In this document: positions 6,740 to 10,536 of the stretch, one piece after another
Layout: every line of letters starts with the position of its first letter
How positions within the stretch are numbered: position 1 is the first letter of the stretch
NCBI GenBank assembly: GCA_007133995.1
Contig: SLLP01000165.1
Location: 1 to 10,536, forward strand
Length of the DNA stretch: 10,536 nucleotides
Reading direction: 5' to 3'
Origin: Balneolales bacterium
Lineage (GTDB): Bacteria; Bacteroidota; Rhodothermia; Balneolales; Natronogracilivirgulaceae
Notes under the pieces: generated by a model
What the model saw: only the letters and a program-made list of their open reading frames with translations
Told to the model about the DNA's origin: nothing
Database searches by the model: none
Position numbers and translations under genes: made by a program

Positions 6740-7750
6740 ATGCTGGTCCTGGGGATTGAATCTTCATGCGACGAGACGGCCGCGGCAGTGTATGATGGCC
6801 GACGGCTGCTCTCCAGCGTGATCGCATCACAAAGTGACCATATTGATTTCGGCGGAATCGTGCCGGAACTGGCTTCGCGTGCACATGAAAAGGTCATCTG
6901 GCACACCGTTTCACAGGCCTTGTCACAGGCTGGGGTTACGAGGGAAGATATCTACGCTGTTGCCGTTACCGAAGGTCCGGGGTTGATGGGTTCGTTGCTT
7001 GTGGGACTATGCTTCGCCAAAGGGCTCGCCATTCAATGGGATAAACCAATCATAGGTGTAAACCACATCGATGCGCACATCTACGCCACATTTATCGATG
7101 AGCAACCGCAGCTTCCGTTTGTGGGCCTGGTCGTTTCCGGCGGACACACCCAGATTTTTCATGTCACCCGGCCGCTGCACCACGAGCTGATGGGCCAGAC
7201 CAGGGATGATGCCGCCGGTGAGGCCTTTGATAAAATCGGCAAGCTGCTGGGACTGGCATATCCGGCCGGACCCGAAATCGATCGCCTGGCACGTGATGGC
7301 GATCCCGCTTTCTACAACTTTCCCCGGGCCATGCTGAAAAGGGGGCTCGATTTTAGTTTCTCCGGACTAAAGACATCTGTCCTCTATTTTCTGCAGGACA
7401 TTCATGAGCCGGAGCGGGAACAATTTCTGACCGAACATCGTGCCGATCTGTGTGCCAGCATATCTGCCGCGATCACCGATGTGCTGATTCACAAGCTGCG
7501 CCAGGCCGTAAAGAAAACTGTAGTAAAAAGCGTGATTATTGCCGGAGGCGTATCAGCCAACACCATGCTGCGGGGCAAGGCGCAAAAGATGGCCGATGAA
7601 CTCGGCATATCACTGCACATTCCCCATCCAAAATACTGTACCGATAACGCCGCGATGATAGCCGTTACCGGATGGTTCAAAGCCAATGAGGGGATGCATG
7701 ATGATTTGCATCTCAAGCCGTATGCGCGGTACCAGTGGAATAAAATGTGA
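6740..7750 (+). CDS. tsaD: TsaD, tRNA N6-adenosine threonylcarbamoyltransferase
   Basis: TsaD (Gcp/Kae1 family) transfers the threonylcarbamoyl group from TsaC/TsaB-linked threonylcarbamoyl-AMP to A37 of tRNAs reading ANN codons, in the cytoplasm, in complex with TsaB and TsaE. The 336 residues match the usual bacterial length. Visible: MLVLGIESSCDET at the N-terminus; the metal-binding NHIDAH with His 109 and His 113; SGGHT at 133-137; GEAFDK at 160-165; AGGVSAN at 268-274; and CTDNAAMIA at 300-308, whose Asp 302 is the third metal ligand. All key residues are present. No clear Shine-Dalgarno precedes the ATG, and only 13 bases separate it from the propeller gene, so it is probably read from the same transcript. 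It converges on rnhA. tsaB, tsaC and tsaE are not in the window. Confidence 0.98.
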   Translation: MLVLGIESSCDETAAAVYDGRRLLSSVIASQSDHIDFGGIVPELASRAHEKVIWHTVSQALSQAGVTREDIYAVAVTEGPGLMGSLLVGLCFAKGLAIQWDKPIIGVNHIDAHIYATFIDEQPQLPFVGLVVSGGHTQIFHVTRPLHHELMGQTRDDAAGEAFDKIGKLLGLAYPAGPEIDRLARDGDPAFYNFPRAMLKRGLDFSFSGLKTSVLYFLQDIHEPEREQFLTEHRADLCASISAAITDVLIHKLRQAVKKTVVKSVIIAGGVSANTMLRGKAQKMADELGISLHIPHPKYCTDNAAMIAVTGWFKANEGMHDDLHLKPYARYQWNKM

Positions 7751-7764
7751 TGAGAAAAAGGCCC

Positions 7765-7798
7765 GATGGAAATTGACGACTAATGCATCAATTTCATC
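7765..7798. terminator. Possible hairpin between convergent tsaD and rnhA
   Basis: GATGGAAATTGA (7765-7776) pairs with TCAATTTCATC (7788-7798): eleven base pairs with one bulged G and an 11-base loop. It sits between the ends of two convergent genes and touches the rnhA stop codon, a typical place for a shared terminator. The stem is AT-rich and no clean T-run follows, so intrinsic termination is only a possibility. Confidence 0.3.
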
Positions 7799-8252
7799 AA
7801 TTCGCAGAATTCTGCACTTTTTTGCAGGCCTCCACAGCCAGGCGATCCACCCGGTTGTTGCGTTCGTCGTCGGCGTGACCCTTGACCTTGACCCATTCCA
7901 CCTGGTGTGGCTTCATCGCCTCCAGAAGACGCTCCCATAAATCCCTGTTTTCGACCGGCTTCTTGTCGGCCCGTTTCCAGTTCCGCCGCAGCCAGTTGTC
8001 CACCCAACCCTGCTTAAACGCATTGACAATGAGTGCGCTGTCACTGTGGATCGACACCCGGCAGGGACGGTTGAGCGCTTCAAGCGCACGGATCACCGCC
8101 ATCAGTTCCATCCTGTTGTTGGTGGAGTTGGGTTCGCCTCCGCTGAGCGTTTTCTCTTTGCCCTTCCACTGAAGCAGCACACCCCATCCACCCGGACCGG
8201 GATTGCCACTGCAGGCGCCATCGGTGTATACTGTCACAAGCGGTCTGCTCAT
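7797..8252 (-). CDS. rnhA: Ribonuclease HI
   Basis: RNase HI cleaves the RNA strand of RNA-DNA hybrids, removing R-loops and primer remnants in the cytoplasm. The 151-residue product has the normal length of the stand-alone bacterial enzyme. The motif YTDGACSGNPGPGGWG lies at 9-24. The catalytic acidic residues Asp 11, Glu 49 (in NRMEL), Asp 71 (HSDS) and Asp 136, and the assisting His 126 (VKGHA), are all present. The basic protrusion (NWLRRNWKRADKKPVENRDLW, about 86-106) is retained, so it resembles the E. coli type. Its ATG overlaps the pyrF stop by one base (TGATG), which implies translational coupling. It has no separate promoter that I can see. Confidence 0.98.
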   Translation of the reverse strand: MSRPLVTVYTDGACSGNPGPGGWGVLLQWKGKEKTLSGGEPNSTNNRMELMAVIRALEALNRPCRVSIHSDSALIVNAFKQGWVDNWLRRNWKRADKKPVENRDLWERLLEAMKPHQVEWVKVKGHADDERNNRVDRLAVEACKKVQNSAN

Positions 8253-9130
8253 CAGGCCTGGCCTCCGTGACCACTTCCGGTGGGTGGTTGAAGATAGTAC
8301 TTTGAGATGGGCTCCAGCAGTTTGTTGAACTGGTCTGTGTTGGATGCCACCTGCACCTCCCAGGTATTTGGGTTCCCCTTGTCATACGTAGCAAGTCCGC
8401 GGCTTACATTGATCAACGGAATGCCCTCGTGGTACCGGAGATGATGGGCAAGCTCGGTCACAGATCCGCCCTGGGCTCCCACACCCGGTATGAGCAGAGG
8501 GGCCCCGGGGTTGGCCTTCATCACCGGACCGTAAACCGCACTTTGCGTTGCCCCGATGACCATGCCCAGCGTGCCGGGATGCTGCTGAGCTGTTTTCTGC
8601 ATCAACGCGGCCAGATATTCGCTCAGGGTGGCAAATTCACCAAAAGTGCGGGTCATAATGTCCGCAGCGCCGGGGTTGGATGTAAGGGTAAGCGCATAGA
8701 CAGCTCGGTCCGGGTCCTGAAGAAACGGGAGCAGCGTATCCATCCCCATAAACGGGGAGAGGGTGATCGCGTCAAAACCGAGACGGTCGAAGTAGGCTTC
8801 CTTGTAGCGTGTATTGGTGTGCGGTACATCGCCCCGCTTGGCGTCGGCGATCAGTATTTTCCCGGATGGGATGGCGTCAAGTACATCGTTGAGGACATAA
8901 AAAGCGTCCACGCCCAGAGCCTCAAAATAGGCGATATTGATCTTGTAGGCCGCAACACCCGTTTTGGTCTGCTCGATCAGGCGGCGGCAGAAGGTCACGG
9001 CCATCTCGCTTTCCGATAGCCCCTGCGACCTCAATTCGGGGGGCAACAGTTCGGGCACGGGATCCAGTCCGGCGCACAGTACCGTTCGTGATCCGTGGAC
9101 CACCGCCTGCAGTTTACTTGAGTAGGTCAT
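8252..9130 (-). CDS. pyrF: Orotidine 5'-phosphate decarboxylase (group 2)
   Basis: PyrF converts orotidine 5'-phosphate to UMP and CO2, the last step of de novo UMP synthesis, in the cytoplasm. The 292-residue length fits the longer group 2 enzymes rather than the roughly 240-residue E. coli type. Visible: CAGLDP at 19-24, substrate-contact Lys 63 in AYKIN, the catalytic DAKRGD at 96-101 (Asp 96, Lys 98, Asp 101), the phosphate-binding LIPGVGAQGG at 213-222 and SRG at 243-245. The tail (about 280-292) is rich in Gly, Pro and Gln and looks dispensable. The start ATG at 9130 has no Shine-Dalgarno; an 11-base direct repeat lies just upstream. rnhA follows with a one-base overlap. No other pyrimidine genes are in the window. 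Confidence 0.97.
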   Translation of the reverse strand: MTYSSKLQAVVHGSRTVLCAGLDPVPELLPPELRSQGLSESEMAVTFCRRLIEQTKTGVAAYKINIAYFEALGVDAFYVLNDVLDAIPSGKILIADAKRGDVPHTNTRYKEAYFDRLGFDAITLSPFMGMDTLLPFLQDPDRAVYALTLTSNPGAADIMTRTFGEFATLSEYLAALMQKTAQQHPGTLGMVIGATQSAVYGPVMKANPGAPLLIPGVGAQGGSVTELAHHLRYHEGIPLINVSRGLATYDKGNPNTWEVQVASNTDQFNKLLEPISKYYLQPPTGSGHGGQA

Positions 9131-9135
9131 GACCG

Positions 9136-9162
9136 GGTAATCAGTCGGTTCGGTAATCAGTC
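9136..9162. repeat. 11-base direct repeat upstream of pyrF
   Basis: GGTAATCAGTC occurs at 9136-9146 and again at 9152-9162, with a 16-base period, starting five bases upstream of the pyrF ATG. In the pyrF leader it reads GACTGATTACC twice. It could be an operator or leader element for pyrF, or a small tandem duplication that has begun to diverge. Confidence 0.5.
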
Positions 9163-9169
9163 AATTGTT

Positions 9170-9200
9170 TTTGTTTCGGGTGAAAATACAATAATATTTG
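9170..9200 (+). promoter_or_regulatory. Candidate promoter for the methyltransferase gene
   Basis: TTTG (9170-9173), a 19-base spacer and AATATTTG (9193-9200) match TTTG-N19-TAnnTTTG with a single mismatch, the best fit in the divergent region. Transcription would start near 9206, giving a leader of about 48 bases. No matching promoter of this type was found for pyrF on the other strand. Confidence 0.45.
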
Positions 9201-9253
9201 ATGCAAATTAGGATATATTGTGAACCGAATATCAACATGTAACGACTTCTGAT

Positions 9254-10006
9254 ATGTCCTCCCACTCCTGGTTCGAATCATGGTTTGACAGTCCGCTCTA
9301 CGAACAATTGTATGCCAACAGGGATGATGCCGAGGCCGCGCGGCTTGTGACGTGGATTACCGGCCTGCTTCCGCCCGCAGAATACCCCCGCGTGCTGGAT
9401 TTGGGATGCGGCCGCGGCCGGCACTCGCTGCTGCTGGCGTTGAAAGGCTATAAGGTAACCGGTGTGGATCTTTCCCTGCAGGCGATAAAAAAGGCTCGTG
9501 ATAAAGCCGGGGAGGCAAACATTCAAAGCGTCAGTTTTGAAACGGGGGATATGCGATCCTGGCGCAATTCGCCGTTTGACCTCGTCTGTAATCTGTTTAC
9601 CAGTTTCGGGTATTTTGATGATGATTTTAACAATCTTCAGGTTATTTCCAATATGAAAGCCAATTTAAAGTCAGGAGGATATCTTGTGATGGATTATCTG
9701 AATCCTTCTTATGTCAGAGAGAAGTTGGTTCCAGTGGAGACAGTGGCCCTGGGAGAACTGACCTGCCGCATCAACCGCCATATTGAAAACGGAATGGTGG
9801 TAAAATCACTGGCATTTGTCTCCGTGGAAAATGGCCGGTCGGTGAGCTTTCAGGAGCGTGTCAAACTTTACGACCTGGTGTGGTTCGAGGCCGCTTTTGC
9901 CGCTCATGACATGAATATTGCGCGTTTGTGCGGAGATTACAACGGCGGCAGTTTTGATCCGTTGAAAAGCGCGCGGATGGTGATGGTGGCTCATTTGAAG
10001 AAATAA
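9254..10006 (+). CDS. Class I SAM-dependent methyltransferase
   Basis: The 250-residue product has the Rossmann-type methyltransferase core. Motif I, VLDLGCGRG, is at 47-55; the acidic post-I residue is Asp 72 in VTGVDLS; a motif II-like GDMR is at 98-101; and FDLVCNLFTSFGYF (108-121) is the usual motif IV region, followed by LKSGGYLVMDYLNP (138-151). The opening WFESWFDSPLYEQLYANRDDAEAA is a pattern I associate with a group of small-molecule-type methyltransferases common in Bacteroidota and relatives whose substrate is not known. The C-terminal part (160-250) forms the variable, mixed beta-strand lid. The enzyme is expected to be cytosolic, with no signal or membrane segment. The ATG at 9254 has no clear Shine-Dalgarno. 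It is divergent from pyrF and followed 105 bases later by the CYTH gene on the same strand. Family sure, substrate unknown. Confidence 0.9.
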   Translation: MSSHSWFESWFDSPLYEQLYANRDDAEAARLVTWITGLLPPAEYPRVLDLGCGRGRHSLLLALKGYKVTGVDLSLQAIKKARDKAGEANIQSVSFETGDMRSWRNSPFDLVCNLFTSFGYFDDDFNNLQVISNMKANLKSGGYLVMDYLNPSYVREKLVPVETVALGELTCRINRHIENGMVVKSLAFVSVENGRSVSFQERVKLYDLVWFEAAFAAHDMNIARLCGDYNGGSFDPLKSARMVMVAHLKK

Positions 10007-10111
10007 TGACCAGCAATCCTTTTGACCCGGTGTTGCGGACGCTGTGATTTAATAGTATACAGCTCTTAAAATCCAATCGGATGTAAAATTTAAACGGTTA
10101 AAGATTTTGAA

Positions 10112-10536
10112 ATGCACTTGGAAATTGAACGAAAATTTCTGGTAAATGGTGATTTTAAAAGCAAGGCTTATAAAAAAGTGCGAATCACACAAGGATACCT
10201 CTGTTCGCTACCCGAGCGGACGGTGCGAGTCCGCGTGACGGGTGACAGGGGGCATATTACGATAAAAGGGAAAAGTGTCGATTCCGGTACCAGCAGGTTC
10301 GAATGGGAGAGAGAGGTACCGGTGAAAGAGGCACAAGAGCTGCTTGGAATCTGCGAACCTGGCATCATAGACAAAATCAGATTTTATGTCAGGTACGGTA
10401 AGCACACGTTTGAAGTGGATGAATTCCTCGGTGATAATGAGGGTCTTGTTATTGCAGAAGTCGAGTTGGAATCAGTCGAGGAGTCATTCGAAAAACCCGA
10501 TTGGCTGGGGAAAGAGGTGACCGGCGATATACGATA
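10112..10536 (+). CDS. CYTH-domain / triphosphate tunnel metalloenzyme protein (C-terminus cut by window edge)
   Basis: The frame opens at the ATG at 10112 and is still open after 141 full codons at the window end. It starts MHLEIERKFLV, containing the family-defining ExExK motif (Glu 4, Glu 6, Lys 8). Further tunnel residues are visible: TVRVRV with Arg 39 and Arg 41, TIKGK with Lys 52 and Lys 54, EWERE at 64-68, DKIRFYV at 87-93, FEVDEF at 100-105, AEVELE at 115-120, and WLGKEVTGDIR at 131-141. Single-domain CYTH proteins are about 150-160 residues, so little is missing. Characterised relatives hydrolyse inorganic triphosphate with divalent metal; others act on nucleoside triphosphates or are adenylate cyclases, so the substrate here is open. 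It is expected to be cytosolic. A weak AAAG lies about nine bases before the ATG. Confidence 0.93.
   Translation, partial: MHLEIERKFLVNGDFKSKAYKKVRITQGYLCSLPERTVRVRVTGDRGHITIKGKSVDSGTSRFEWEREVPVKEAQELLGICEPGIIDKIRFYVRYGKHTFEVDEFLGDNEGLVIAEVELESVEESFEKPDWLGKEVTGDIR

Noticed and set aside
10041..10063. Hairpin GCTGT / ACAGC after the methyltransferase gene
   Set aside because: Five pairs with a 13-base loop and no T-run; too weak to call a terminator.
1..10536. Mobile elements, CRISPR arrays, tRNA or rRNA genes, phage or defence systems
   Set aside because: No transposase, integrase, spaced identical repeats, cloverleaf or rRNA-like sequence was seen on either strand; all long frames belong to core genes or their shadows.

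Overview
This is an ordinary chromosomal window from a bacterium of the FCB group, most likely Balneolota/Rhodothermota or a close relative of Bacteroidota. Three things point there. The proteins have the flavour of that group: an extended P1 region in SecD, group 2 PyrF, and a methyltransferase whose N-terminus opens WF..WFDSPLY. Shine-Dalgarno sequences are mostly weak or absent. Several gene starts are preceded by elements resembling the -33 TTTG / -7 TAnnTTTG promoter. The phylum assignment is inference; no rRNA is present. I see no mobile element, CRISPR array, tRNA, rRNA or phage gene.

Left part (1-5632, all on the minus strand, read right to left): uvrA (excision repair damage sensor), a small unrecognised membrane-anchored protein, secD, and the first nine codons of secF at the window edge. 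SecD and SecF form the accessory motor of the Sec translocon. A 208-base gap upstream of secD holds an imperfect palindrome but no convincing gene.

Middle (5633-7750, plus strand): a divergent promoter region, then a secreted seven-bladed beta-propeller protein with Asp-box/YCF48-like repeats. Only 13 bases later comes tsaD, the catalytic subunit for tRNA t6A37 synthesis. The two are probably cotranscribed although their functions look unrelated.

Right part: pyrF and rnhA (minus strand, 7797-9130) overlap by one base as TGATG and converge on tsaD. pyrF is divergent from a class I SAM-dependent methyltransferase gene. The 123-base divergent region carries an 11-base direct repeat next to the pyrF start and a good promoter candidate for the methyltransferase. 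The window ends inside a CYTH/triphosphate-tunnel protein gene that lacks only its C-terminus.

The genes are mainly housekeeping (DNA repair, export, tRNA modification, pyrimidine synthesis, RNA-DNA hybrid removal). I found no evidence for a new multi-gene system. The points most worth a second look are the partly lost first zinc module of UvrA, the acidic insert in SecD, the propeller-tsaD pairing, the uncharacterised anchored protein with a possibly leaderless start, and two small intergenic repeat structures.
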